Assembly (NCBI GenBank): GCA_951217055.1
Contig: OX578277.1
Location: forward strand, 64,636,388-64,700,387
DNA length: 64,000 bases
Direction: 5' to 3'
Source of the DNA: Gerris lacustris
Lineage: Eukaryota > Arthropoda > Insecta > Hemiptera > Gerridae
Made by a program: the position numbers and the translations under genes. Positions 46,852 to 59,757 of the stretch are shown here, piece after piece; the first letter of the stretch is position 1; every line of letters begins with the position of its first letter. The notes beneath the pieces are model-generated. The model searched no databases. It was not told the DNA's origin and saw only the letters and a list, made by a program, of their open reading frames with translations.

Positions 46852-48059
46852 CAGGGTGTTTGGTCAAAGATGAAACAAACGAAGAGGGCAGATTCTACCC
46901 ATCATTTGCTACAAAAACGCTTTATATACCATGGGTCAATTCTCAGTAGTTTCACCACAATCATTTTTTTTGTTATTTTCCAAGTTCAACCATTTTACTA
47001 AAAAAATTGATCGCTGTTCCTAAAAAACGGCAAGTGCTATACGCAGTTTGCCAAATTTCAGCAAAACTTCTTCATTTATTCCTCTTTAATTTTTTACCCT
47101 AACACCATCAGTTAATATGTGCCTAGCTCTTTTGAGCTATGATTGAGGTTTTGTAAAAAACAACAACAATAAAATGGCGTACAGACCACCTTACCCGTTA
47201 CTGCGAGGACTTTCTTAGTAGTTATTATTACCTACCCAAATTATTGAGATGAATGAGAGGATTTTTTCAATATTTAATTAAAGAGGACCATAGACTTAGG
47301 ACACTTACTGTTTAGATTCTCTAATGGACTATGTAAAAGAAAATTTTAACTCTTACAATATTTGACCGGAATTTAATTTATTATTATAAAAATATGAAAT
47401 AACAAATTAATTTCTTTTTTCAAACTTAATCATGCTAATGCAATTATACGTTAAAGAATATAAAATAAGATTAATATTTAAAAAAAAAAAAAAGCATTCT
47501 GTGGAAACAGTAATGATACTCCACTAAAAATAATAATGCTTTTGTAGTCCTCGCTTTTGTAGTAACGCGTAAGGTGGTCTGTACCATTTGACGTTTTTTT
47601 TTTTTTACAAAAACTCAATCATAGCACAAAAAATTACATATTAACTGATGGTGTTAGGGTACTCAAATTGAATAGGAATAAAGCTGAAATTTGGCAAACT
47701 GTGTATATAGCTGCTATTTTGGCATTATTACAGGCTGAAACAAAAATAATTTTTAATTCTTTAAATAAAATTAACAATAAAATGAAATTTAGGTATATGT
47801 TTTGCCTCTTTAAGGCATTTAAAATAGACTTTTTCTCTCTTTCCAACGGTATCTCTCTTTCAGCTCTATCATCATTATTTTAGGAGCAGCGATCATTTTT
47901 TTTAGTAAAATGGTTGATTTTACCTTGGAAAATACCAAAAAAAAAAAATATTGTGGCGAAACTATTGAGAATTGACCCATGGTATATCAGTGTTTTTTGT
48001 TGCAAATGATGGGTAGAATCTGCCCTCTTCGTTTGTTACATCTTCGACCAAACACCCTG
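46852..48059. mobile_element. 1.2-kb foldback element with long inverted arms
   Basis: Ends CAGGGTGTTTGGTC (46852) and GACCAAACACCCTG (to 48059). Inverted homology runs about 365 bp inward on the left: CAAACGAAGAGGGCAGATTC, CAATTCTCA(G/A)TAGTTTC, the GATCGCTG block, ACACCATCAGTTAATATG and GTACAGACCACCTTAC. The right arm is longer because of ~150 bp of extra sequence (about 47710-47875). The unpaired centre is about 47216-47535. No transposase frame; no clean target duplication (TTATA left versus AAAAA right). Superfamily not assigned. Confidence 0.82.
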
Positions 48060-50010
48060 AAAAAACTCAGTTACTTCCCTTCTCCTGGGTATTGACTTCC
48101 TTCCTTTTTTTGAGCTATGCTTTTAAATGTCTTGTTACGCTAAAGAGAGTAAAAAAATCTCATTGTCGAAAAAAAGGGTCGAGAGTTTGTTTTGCAGGGT
48201 TGATTCCTATGGAAAGTCAGAAGGGAATTGAGTTTTTTTTTTCTAAGAACTCTGCCCTGGTTTATAGTTAGATTATGCAGGGTTCTTCCCAGGTAGTGTC
48301 GGGTAATGGCAGGGGATCCCATAAATTTCGCTTTGGGATCCTTTTTCTTATACCTTCGGCATTATGGCATATACGTCCTACATTCCAATCCCTTGTAACT
48401 TTGTGAAAAGTAAAACCGTTGATTCCAACTCGGTCGGTTGGCATAAGCAGATATCTTTCTAAATTCTTCTGGTCATTCTCTTCGCACTAAAAATTTGCAC
48501 AGATCTTATTTCAATCCTTTGAAGGAAAGAAAGTATTTTGAAGGGATCTTCTTTTGTTCATTTTCATTTAAAATAGGTATAAAATTGTTTAAAAATGAAC
48601 TATTACTTTTATTTTGAATATATTACGAAGAAAAACCTCACCTATTATATAAATATAATAACTATATGAGCAACTATTATTTATTCACTTTAATTACCTA
48701 ATTAGTGTTAGCTTAAAAATACATGATGAAAAAAGTGCCTTTTATTCCCGACCAGAGCGCTAATAAAAGACCAACACTCATGTTCATGTTCCAGAAGTTT
48801 AGTACATCCTTAGCAATCTCTTGCACAAGTCGAACAGAAATCTTTGTTTTCGTCCGATTTCTTATTAATATTTTTTTGTTTTAATCCTTAAGTGTTTTCT
48901 TAATAGTGTCGTAATGGTCTAAAGTCTAAATCATAAATTTTTAATATGATAGCCATAAATAATATAGGTTTTTATTTTATTATTGATTTTTAAGTTCTTT
49001 TTTTTAAAGGATTTATAGACATGACTCATTGGTTATAAAGGGTGTATTCTTAGGTTAAAAGCTCAGCTTATAAATATTTAATTTTCTTGATATTAATGGA
49101 TTATCTAAAAAAATATAGGTTATATATTGCTTTAATTTCCACATCAAATCCGTTTATGACTAATGTTTTGTTTTATTTAATGCAAGTACTTGTAAATTTC
49201 ACTGTATTACACAAAATAGTAAAGTATGTTCAGCTCAACATCAAAATTATAATTTAAAGAAATTATAAGCATGCCTTTTTCATCACGGTTAAGTTATGTA
49301 CGAAATTTAGTGTGGATATATATTACGTGAATAGATTGAATATAAAACACGGTTTGTAAGCTACACAGTGGAAGCTGATAGTAGAAACAAGGCAGACAGG
49401 AAGAGTTAATCTGCTCTCCCCATCCTGATGAGGGTGTCATCACTATATCCTTCTCAGCTTGTCAACCAATCACAATCCAGCGCTTCCTCAGCCATATTGC
49501 ATTCATAATACCCATTATTCTTTCACCTATTATCTAATCATGATTTGAAAAGTCATATTATAATATTCATGTCATTTATTGCTTTGAGCTATCTTTTAAT
49601 CTTGGACATCTCGATGTCAACTTTAAGGGATTAATATAATTCATTTCACTGAAATCAATGCAAGTGAAAGTTAGGGTCTATCGTCTATCAGACATTGAAG
49701 GTAATCTCCTTGTAAAATTTATTATAATCAACACTTTTACTATAATCGAACATGTTAGGGAGTTAAAAATTTACTTTCGTTATTTGATACACCTAGCCTT
49801 GAATCACCATCAGCGGAAGAAACTACTTAGATATTAAATTAGTAGATCCGACCGAGGCTTTGTGGAACTCATTCAAAGTGAATAAAGCTCAAAGAGCTAA
49901 ATTAAATAGTTTATTGTCTTAAAACCACATTAGAGATAATATTTACGGAGATTTTGTTCACTTTAGTTGAGACTAATTTATAAAACTCTCGTATTTCTGC
50001 TAAACGTCTC
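48060..50010. other. unassigned tract
   Basis: No supported gene or element. Confidence 0.4.
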
Positions 50011-50018
50011 CTTGTGCT
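50011..50018. repeat. target-site duplication, left copy
   Basis: CTTGTGCT, matching CTTGTGCA at 50276-50283 at seven of eight bases. Confidence 0.75.
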
Positions 50019-50275
50019 CAGTGGCGTAGCTAGGGTAGTGGGGGCCTCCCCGCAAGAACTTTTTTAGGACCCCTCACCAAAAGAAAATTGATGAGAAAAA
50101 AAAAAAGTTCGCGGCCTTCACATCTGAATGCCCCCCCCCCCCACAATGGTGTATAGAAGTATGAATCCCAGGTAGTTTGCTTTATAGGGGGCCCCCGTCA
50201 GCATTGGTTCATTGGATTTGGAGACCCTAGCACCGGGGGCTCCCCTCGCAATGCGGACCCATAGTTACGCCGCTG
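50019..50275. mobile_element. hAT-type MITE (257 bp)
   Basis: Ends CAGTGGCGTAGCTAG (50019-50033) and ATAGTTACGCCGCTG (50261-50275), 12 of 15 matching when inverted, flanked by an 8-bp near-duplication. CAGTGGCGTAGCTAG is a common hAT terminus in animal genomes. G/C-run interior, no coding capacity. Confidence 0.85.
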
Positions 50276-50283
50276 CTTGTGCA
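50276..50283. repeat. target-site duplication, right copy
   Basis: CTTGTGCA, one mismatch to 50011-50018, adjoining the right end of the MITE. Confidence 0.75.
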
Positions 50284-52162
50284 CTCTCATTTCGCGTCTT
50301 TCACACTTAACTTTCCTTTTGCTGATAATTTGAACGATTTCCTTTTTTGAATGGTATCGATGGTGGAAGCTATTTCGTTTAAATGAAACAAACAATTTCA
50401 AATAGTAGGAGATTTGGCAGGATCATTATATATTTATAACACATTTTTACCTTAATATGATATTAAAATTACTCAATCAACTCTTTTGAGTTAATTCCCA
50501 TAAGTCTTAGTTATAAATAATCATATTTTCTGAGATAACATTTAACATGTAATGACTATTACTAATAAAAATACAAAAACATTAATAGATGTCTTTATAT
50601 TCACGATTACTTTTAATTTTTTCTTCTTTTATTTGTCCATTTTTAGGCGTCAATTGAGGTGTCATCCGTTAGACTATCAGTCCGCTTGAGTGCGTTGAAC
50701 AGAAGTTGGATCCACGAATTACTATTAATAAGGTTGGTATGAATAATCATAAAAAGAATGATAAAAAATATGTGTGAGGCTCTCCCGCATTAGAAGTGAA
50801 ACTTAAGTTCTAGAATGCATTGCTCTCTTTCACATTTTGACAAATTTATTATTTCAGTATTAAGAAATGGTTATGGGAAATTTGATTGAAAAAAAAATAT
50901 TGCTACGCTAAGGTAACCTCATTTTGCTGGTCTTTAAATAGATATAATACAATTAATCTGTAAAAATATTACACTTGGACGAGTCTCGAATCGCAAACTT
51001 CGTTACACGATTTCACTATATGAAACAATTCACTCTACCGCCGCCAAAGAAGTTTCACTTCAAAAAGTCTTACTTAGCTATAAAGCTCTCATCTGTTATG
51101 ATAATATCTATCTAGTATCGTATATATGATCGTCAAATGAATATTTGTTTGAAATTGCCACTTTTGTTCTTCCCATGCATTTAAGCTTATTTATATCAAC
51201 ATCTTCATCAATAAAGGTGTAGGTAGCTATTATAGAAATTGATAATATACTGGTTTCCGACACACAATCTAATATTTAATTAATAGATAATGACGCTTGT
51301 GCTAGATGTTGCTTCGTTCGAAATAATGCTTAGAGCAGACGCTTTTGTAACTCGAAGGGTCGTGAAATTCTAGGACGCTGTAGCTATACCTACTGTGGTT
51401 CGTTCGGCATGCGCATTGTATAAAATTACACGTGCTCTTTCGACGAGACTTATACACCCTTATACTTAGGTTATGCCTAGCGCCATTTGTAAGAAGAATT
51501 ATTTAATAGAGTTAAAATGTGTGTTTTGCTTCTCTTATACCTTGTTAGAAATACATAATGCTAAAAAGAAAATAATAAAACCTTCACATATTAAAGAACG
51601 CCAAGCTTTTTGGACGCCAAGCTAGGGTTTGCTTGCTACGCCCTGTATAAAATGAAACTTGCTCCCTCAACGATACTTGCATATACCTAAGCTAAAGATT
51701 TTGGTTTGAATTTAGAAATAGTGGTGTGAGGACAAATGATGATGCAGTTTATAATTGAAAATTAAATTTGCCCCTAAAGCTTAACTTACTTCGATACAAT
51801 TAATACAAAGGAAGTAATCACGCTTTCACTTCTCCTGGGGGTGGAATTCTAAACAAAACCACGCCGGAGAGTTGAACAAGGCAACGCCTTACATAAAAGG
51901 ACGCACTCTTTAACATAAATTGATTTGATGTTTTCCAAATGTAGGTATAGTATGTTTTGAAAAAAGCTTAAATTTATACTCTCAATGTTTTATTGATTAA
52001 TACATGCAATCTTCCCTATTTATTTAACTTATACTCAGTAATAACTTAATAAATCACTACCAATAAATCCTAATAACTCAAGATGCCTATGCTAATATTA
52101 ATGCACTCTATAAATTCGTGGTTATTATAATTGTCAAAATAAATTATGTTTAAATTATATAA
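50284..52162. other. unassigned tract
   Basis: No supported gene or element. Confidence 0.4.
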
Positions 52163-52209
52163 TTGAAGCGAGCGTAGCGAGCTTCCTACATTCAACGAAA
52201 TATGCTCCG

Positions 52210-52269
<60 letters not shown>

Positions 52270-52939
52270 AGTAACGTTTACGCGTGTGACGATAACTTGA
52301 GTAAAAGTTGACCGATTTAGTTGAAATTTGGTATACATGTTCCTCTTACTAATACTCAGGCTAAGTTCGTTGGACAGCGTGATCCGTCCATGAGTTCGCG
52401 CGCAACGCTCGCGTAAACGAGAGGTACAAAAATTAAATTGGAATTTCAGGACGGGAAAAGATTCTATCATCATCTACTCGATGAGACGAACATTTTTTTC
52501 AAATAACATTTTTTACTAAAACCAACAGCGACACCGCTATGACTTAATAAAGATCGCTAAAACTATTAAAGCGGACCTAAACGTTTATAATAGAGAAAAC
52601 AACCTATTTACCGATATCTTACGTTCTAACGAAACGATTTTAATAAAACTTCATATACACCATCTAATGCACAATTGAAACAGGTATGCAAAATTTCAAT
52701 TTGATACATGCAGTAGTTTGTTTGTAGCAAAGAGATACAAATTATAAATATTGAAATAGAGATGTGTGGTTAGAAGAATAGTAAGAATGCGGGGTGGTTC
52801 CCTTACTACTAGCCGCTGCACTACTACCAGACCCATTATCTATCAACTCATCATGATTCACAATAATCTTTTTTTTCAATATTCAATACATATTTATTAC
52901 TATACGCTCGCTTCAATGATAGAGCCACGCGATGCCTAG
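52163..52939 (+). mobile_element. family C copy 2 (Helitron/HINE-like, 777 bp)
   Basis: Begins TTGAAGCGAGCGTAGCGAGC and ends ACGCTCGCTTCAATGATAGA-GCCACGCGATGCCTAG before T; the GAAGCGAGCG / CGCTCGCTTC pair makes subterminal inverted repeats. A (GTCT)n core of ~58 bp follows the 5' end (52210-52268). Subterminal inverted repeats, a GTCT core and a CTAG end resemble DINE/HINE (Helentron-associated) repeats. No ORF. Copy 3 is inverted at 62434-63197. Confidence 0.7.
52210..52268. repeat. (GTCT)n microsatellite core of family C
   Basis: About 15 GTCT units; copy 3 has a shorter GACA run (63126-63150). Its length makes it a likely length polymorphism. Confidence 0.95.
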
Positions 52940-54304
52940 TTTAAAAAGACTAATTATGTTTTAAGTAATATCTCTACAAATTGAATTTTAATGCAGTAAG
53001 GTTGGTGCAGAACATTTCGAAGTAAATATAGAAATGGCATTCGACTCAAGACAACAGATATTGATGCATTGAATCAAAGAGTGAAGAAAGCTGAGTCTGA
53101 TTTTGAATGAGTTTTGAAAAGGAATCTAAGCAGATTGCAAAGACTCGCGCACAGAGAGGGTGGGTCCCTATAAGGTTAGGGGTGGTGACGTAGCGTATCG
53201 ATCCGGAGCCCTTGCACGGCCCCTAGCTCCCTCCCTCTTCCAAGCGATGAAGATGTCCCCATCAACGGCTCCATCGCCGTCCTCTACCTTGCACTTTAAT
53301 AAATTAAACCAACCGCTTTAGGAAGAGGTCCAGCGGAGTGGTCTTCTTACGGTTCCTTTATATACGAACATTAAGCCGGCTTAAAGCAGTCTTTATCACT
53401 CGATAACAAGGATACGACCCTTGATAAAAGAGGTTAAATTTCTTAAACTCAGATGGGGTCCACCTAAAACACTTTAAACATTTCTCTTTCCTTTTCGCAA
53501 CAAGTCACCGTTTTATAAGGGTTTAAAATAGTTAAGTTCCTATCAATTACATATTTATTTCATGTTGGTATATTTGGGTCTTAAACTTAAAATAAATAAA
53601 CTCGTATATGGGTACTTAGCCAAAAAATAAAAGAAGTTTGAGGTATAGTAAAATGTTAGTCAGTTGGAGTTACGCGACCGCCAACAGGACAAATTCGGAC
53701 ACACCCTTATCCTATCTACTCATGCAACAACCTTTCTTTTCTGTCTTTTGAGTTCTTAAGTTGAACTGTTATCAAATCTATCTTTTATTTCAGATTTCAG
53801 TTTAAAGTATAACAACGATTTATTTGGGCAAAGCGTGCTTTAATTGCATTGATTAACGAACTTAGCTTATAGAAATATGGAAATTTTGGCCGATGGATTT
53901 ATTATCCAAGCTTTTGATTGTTGTTATTATTAACTTGTAAGCATTACTTCAAACTGACACACATAATCAATATCTAATAGCAATTTAAATTGATTATTAT
54001 TTCAGTTGAATAATTTTATCCAATATACCTACTACATGTGTAAATATATTCTAACATTAGTGAAATATATACAAACGATTCTTCGCAAAAATTCTCATTT
54101 TATACTAATTATATAATTTAATACAATTATTAATATTTGTGGCGTCTACTTAAACTACTATCCTGATTTGTTTTTCGTCATATTCGGGTATATAATTGTC
54201 TCAGATTTAGTGTTTTATATTTTAATTTATCTCTTCTTTTGAAATATATTTATACAATTTATTCTTTGTCGACACTATTAAAATTAAAGATTACATTTTT
54301 TCTT
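52940..54304. other. unassigned tract with GC-richer island
   Basis: 53140-53300 is GC-richer (CGATCCGGAGCCCTTGCACG, CTCCCTCCCTC) without a coding frame. The rest is AT-rich. Confidence 0.4.
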
Positions 54305-56013
54305 CACAACTGTCTTTGCGAGGGAGGCCGAAGGCCGTCCGAGCTGTGGTGGGGGGCGGGCGTGCCGTTAAATTTTCTTAAAATAGGGGAAGAGGGGTAA
54401 ATTTATTTGTATTTATTCAGTGTTTACGGGACCGCTGAAAAAAGTACCGGTACATGTATACCAACTTTGGTGGAATTTTTAATTTTTTCTTTTATTTTCG
54501 TTTAAATTACTAAAATTGAGCTTGACCAAACATCGGTAACGAGGTACTTTTGAGTACGCCTTGAGGGTGAAAAGGGGGAGCAAAGGATAAAGTAAGGGTG
54601 TATTAGGATTTTTGTTTTGGGCTGTGGATTGGATTTTTAATTTGGTTTTTTAGTGTAATGTACTTAGGGTTTAGTGTATTTTCAAGGAAAAATTATTTCG
54701 GTACGAACAATGTTTGAAATTTATTTAAGCTCGCAAAGTTGTACCGAAAAGTATACGTACTTTTTTCCCCCGACTTACCCCCGCGTGGGGGCTTCATCGG
54801 GATTTTTTTTTTTCACCGATCAGAAAAAGTACAAATGGTGCAGAAAATATATACATGTCGTTTTAAAGCCCTTGAAAAGTTGACAAAAGTGGTGAAAAAT
54901 GTTTTTAAATTTTTTTCATGTTTCAGATCTTTTTTGAGGAAAAAACACTTTTAACGGGTTATTTTTTTCATTTGTTTTCATGGTTGGCGTATCTCCTCCT
55001 AGGGTGTTCAAGGTACCAAGTTGGCGATTACATTCTTGATAGAGAAAATAACCGTGCTTCCCCGTTTTACTTTTAAATTTCAATTTCCGTGTATACTTTT
55101 CGAATCATGGTACCTCAAAGTTCGGGGTACACGAAGGGTACACGGGTGGTTATTTAGGGGGGAAAAAGTTGACTCTTGTAGTAATTTACAAAGGCTAACT
55201 GAATCCGGTTTGAGGGGTAAGCGCAGACAAGTGCTTCGTGTATCTTTAGTGAAGCGACGTTATACGGCCTGCTGGAAAGAGTAGAATTTTCCCGAAAAAT
55301 TGCGATTTTTCAAAATTTTGACTTTGGGCGCTTACAGCGTCCACATTTCTTGACCGATTTGAATTTCGATTGGGGCGCTCAAACCGTACACTAATGCCCT
55401 TTAGTTTAAGACCTTATTGTTTAATAAATTCGGCCTATTTTCCGAGAAATTGAGAGTAAACTTTTTCCCGACTGTCGTGTCGCGTGACCTTATTTTTTGG
55501 ATTTTATTTCTTTGCCGTATATCATTTAAAAGGCCTTGAAAAGTACTTTAATTTTATGTTGATTATTTTTTTTTTTTTAAATTGTACGGGTACTTTTGTA
55601 CCACTCTGTACTTTTGTTTCAGGTAAAATGGGTGAAAGAATTTATTTTTATATTATTTTATTTTTTCGTTTTATTCATTAGCTTAAATAATGGGCTTTTA
55701 CATTGTTTGTTTTTTAAAATATATTTTTGGTACCTATTGGTACAGGGGTACAAATGTACTTATTATACAACACCTTCTTACATGTATATCGTTGGAATGC
55801 TCTTGATTAGACCTTTTAATGTAGTTATGTAGTGTTTTGTATTATTTTCATTTCTAAAGGGAGTAACATTAAAAAAGGTCCTTATGTAGCTGCAAATAAT
55901 TACAAAAAAATGAAAATAATCAAATATATATAAATAAAAATAAAAGTCCAACATAATACATCTGGACCACTGGACGGACGCAGGCTGGCCGTAGGCCAGC
56001 CGAGACTGGCTAG
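54305..56013 (+). mobile_element. candidate Helitron-like element
   Basis: The right end is a textbook Helitron 3' terminus: an 8-bp-stem hairpin GGCTGGCC-GTA-GGCCAGCC (55983-56001), 12 bases before the end, closing with CTAG (56010-56013) before a T. A related GAGGCCGAAGGCCGTC motif near 54326 may mark the 5' end, but no clear TC start was fixed. The interior differs from the surroundings, being T-rich on + and strewn with GTAC. No Rep/helicase frame, so non-autonomous if real. Confidence 0.55.
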
Positions 56014-57700
56014 TTGACAATTATTTATAGCATATATTTTTGCTACGATACCTAAGTTCTCTAGTCCCCTAAATAAAGGATATTATAAATTTTCATAATC
56101 TAAGTTAAATTTAAAGCAAATAGAAATATACTTCAGAACCAATCACAGCTTAAATTCAAAGACATTTTCTGTAGAGGGAAACTTTATTTTTCTCTTTATT
56201 ATGTATATGGTTCGTAAAATTTTAAAAAGAACATTTTAACAAAGCAATAATAGTTTGTAATGTTTAAATAAAATGACCTTCGTTTAATATCATCTCTCTT
56301 CAAATATCATTCAGTAATTGCGTGTTTAAAAAAAGGAAATTCCGTTTCTTGATTCCACCTCGTGAAACTTGTTATGTTTATTGAATGTAATCATATAATA
56401 TTATAATAGAATATATAAATATTGCTCGTAAACTTGAAATAAATCATATTTCTCTTTAAAAATACATGTTGCCATAAGTTATTGATAGAACTTTAATAAG
56501 AAAACCCTTTTGCTGTTTTCAATGAAGACAAGCATGCAAACACTAAAAATTTAGTTTAGTTTACATGCCACGAGTAGTTAATTAGTGTTTTGAAATTAAA
56601 GCATTCCAGATAGCATTTTTTGTAGAGGCTAGAGACGTTTATAAATGTTAAATAAAAGGTGTTAAAATGTCAAACTAAGGGTGTAAATGACAAACTAGTC
56701 ATGATGAAAAGTTATAATAAGGAAAACATTTAGTGAAGCATTTCGTATCTTCACTGGTTTATCTTTTTTCATCAAGAACTATATTATTTAATCTTTTAGA
56801 AATAATTATATGTTGGTGAAAATATAAGTGTTATAGGTTGTAGTGTTTTATGGTGTAGATTGGTTTATCATTACAAACTTAGCTACTAAAGCTTTTTTAG
56901 GAATTCAAATTAAAGTACATGCATTGATGTTTTAGGAGATGTCAGAGGAGCTAGATGTTATATATAAACATGAAAAGCTACTCTTATGGATCATCTTTAT
57001 ACAAATGAGCCTCTACGATACTGATTTAACCAACAATTCATTGGTAAGTCAAGGTATTTTTGATTAGAAAAGCTTAATTTTCAGAGGTTCTTTTTTTTAC
57101 TACTTAAGGAACTATTTTTTAAATAAACTTTTTACAAGCTTTTATTTAACTTGCAATGTTTGTATGTAAGTTCGGGTCAAATCTTGCAATTGAATTGTAA
57201 AGCAGTTATCCTAAACCGATTGAATTGAAAGTTTTCATACACGTTTAGTTTGGATGACAGTGCATGGTAGCTAAGTGACGTCATTCTAAATTGAATATGG
57301 CGGACAGCTCAAGATGGCGGACTAGTTATTTTTTAAGCAAGCCCATGATATAGGTATCAAATGAAAGGGTTTGCTGAGAAGAATACAAAAAATAAAATGC
57401 CTTCACTCTATATCCAATTTGGTGGATGGCCCAAGATAGAAGCTTGTTTATAATTTTTTTTCTTTTACTATTAATTTATTTAACATTTAACTTCCTTAAA
57501 ACAAAGTGACAGTTTGATAAAATATAATGGTTTAAAAATTTAATAAATAATGATCGATATTGCTTATATAGGGCTTCAACTATTTATCTCAAAATGAAAT
57601 CCAAGAACTTCGTCAATCTATCGTAGGTAGGTTTGCCTAATTCATTTTGGGTTCATTGTTAATAGATTTATACCACAAACTATAACTGTTTTTAATCCAA
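56014..57700. other. mostly unassigned; family E-like block at 57290-57330
   Basis: GAATATGGCGGACAGCTCAA and AGATGGCGGAC near 57286-57320 resemble the family E hairpin arms. Otherwise nothing recognisable. Confidence 0.4.
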
Positions 57701-57905
57701 GTAACACAACAATATTGTCACCAAAATTTTATATTGATTATAAACAAACGCTTTTCGACATTTTATATCACCTTTAATGTAAGTGTTAGCATAGTAAGTG
57801 AAAGACTACTTACTATACTAAACGCACTTACACTGAAGATGATATAAAATTTCGAAACACGTTTGTTTATAATCATTAATTGTGGTGATAATACTGCTGT
57901 GTTAC
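57701..57905. repeat. 205-bp near-complete palindrome with PLE-like motif
   Basis: GTAACACAACAATATTGTCA... (left) and ...ACTGCTGTGTTAC (right) are inverted copies along ~100 bp each, meeting at AGTAAGTGAAAGACTACTTACT. The right arm reads CTGAAGA-TGATATAAAATTTC-GAAACACG, the layout of PLE-type hammerhead motifs but with a weak stem II; the left arm has diverged. Confidence 0.65.
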
Positions 57906-59147
57906 TTTTTATTAACCTCTTTAGTCATAATTATGAAGTGGTACCACAACATCCATCAAAACAACCAATCATTATTTGATCCTACCATCTAGAAGAATAA
58001 TCTAATAGAGAAACACTGTCCTGTTTAATTTAATTTCTGTAATAGTGACCTTTTTTTTACACTAGTTATCTGACTGATTATGTGTGTAATGTGGTTGATA
58101 CCTCTTTCTAGTCGTAATCGAAGGTAAATAAACCAATGTTTTCGAACTATTAAAGACGGATTTATTCATAATTTATATTCAAAAAATAAATTTAAAGATT
58201 TTTATTTTTTGGGGAGGATAGTTGTGAATGACTCTCATCATGAGCAACTGAATGATCCCTGATGTATTGGGATTCACTGTAAGATAGGGATTCATGAAAT
58301 AACTGACGCAGTCTCCTTCGGAAGATCTAGATTTGGACTCTAGCTGTGGAAACTGGCTTATTTAAAAAAAAAAAAAGAAAAAACTATTCACATATTTAAA
58401 ACTTAAATTTTGATTTTATTTTAGTATTAATTTCTTCTTTCTTTTGCAGGTTAAACGGAGGCTGAGACTTTTTAAAACTTTATGTTAAAAGAAAAACAAT
58501 TCTAAGAAGCAGTAAAACAATCTACTTACAAAAAAAGCAACAACAAAAAAATACAACAAAAAGTCAACAAAAAAGTCAAAACAAAAAGACTTTCAACTCA
58601 TTCACTTATAATTTTTGATTATAAATTCACATGACTGTAATAATTATTTTAGATGTATTTATTACTTTATCTTTTATAAGTGCTTAGCCTTAAAAAATGA
58701 AAACAAACTCTGAATTTACAAGAGTGTTGCATATTGAAATGAAACAAATATGATTTAATTACAATTAGAAATATGATAATGATTAGATACAAGGAGGTAT
58801 ATTAGAGTTAGAAAGTAATTTATTGCTCCTACAAGTTATATTTCTTTATAGTAATGTATAACAATTTATAAAACTTTCAAAAGGAAATTGGCTACAGTCT
58901 TAACGTCAGCATTACATAATATAATGTTGAAAATAACCATAACTGTAGCTTTCATGTATATTTCACTCATAAATAAAATAAAAGGTCAAGGATAGTTAAC
59001 TAGCGTAATCAGCACAGCCCTTTCAAGGTGGTGGCCATATAATAGTTTGTTTAATCTACTTTACTTTTGATCCGTTATAATGACGTGAAGCTAACGCCTA
59101 ACGGATTTTTCATTGAGATTTATCTCTTTGTTATGTCAAAGAAATTG
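57906..59147. other. unassigned tract
   Basis: No supported gene or element; A-rich stretch with CAAAA repeats near 58530-58590. Confidence 0.4.
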
Positions 59148-59757
59148 GCTGCCAATTGGTGTGGCACATAGCTTCCTCGCACCGTTTTATTGATTTTATA
59201 CTTTTACAAGCCATTATTGTCTAATTTGTTTAACTATTTCCACCGATTTTTTAATCTGTCAAAATTGTTTGGGTTTTTTACGTAAATTTAAGAATCAATT
59301 TAGCAAAAGTTAAAGAGCGCAGACGGTTCAAATTAATCTAGGGCTATCTGCGGGCTACTTTCGATGAACTATAAAAGTTTTATATATACAAATCAGATAA
59401 GTACTTTTAAAGCTATAGGTGTAAATAAATGTATGTTTGTGCTCATGTAGAAGAGAAACAAATATGCACAAAAGGTTGAAACTTATATGGGACCAACAAT
59501 GAGCTAATTATGACCTATCATCCAAATTTCATTTTTATATGACGAGTTAGTTTGTAGGATATGTTGGTGGGCAAACATTGATCGACAAATCGACCGACAG
59601 ACAGACCGACAAATATACACGGAACCAAAAATGTTCCTTGATGTCTGAAACGGATTTCTGTCTTCGAATTTTTGAAACCGGAGACCAACAAATTTTTTGT
59701 TCTTCAGAACGATCTCATAGCTTCCGCTTCCGATATCTTCGGTTAGCTCGGAAGCAA
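59148..59757 (-). repeat. family A copy 8, essentially full length
   Basis: The best reference copy (610 bp): 3' end GCCAATTGGTGTGGCACATA, GGGCTATCTGCGGGCTACTT, GACCGACAGACAGACCGACA core, GATGTCTGAAACGGATTTCT, GTTCTTCAGAACGATCTCAT and 5' end GGTTAGCTCGGAAGCAA. GTTCTTCAGAAC is a perfect 12-bp palindrome preserved in several copies. No coding capacity. Confidence 0.78.

Noticed and set aside
46852..48059. Mariner/Tc1 assignment for the foldback element
   Set aside because: There is a TA before the left end, but the right end is followed by AA, so a TA duplication is not shown, and no transposase is present.
52192..52473. 93-codon minus-strand ORF with Asp-Arg-Gln-Thr repeats
   Set aside because: Translation of the (GTCT)n core of family C.
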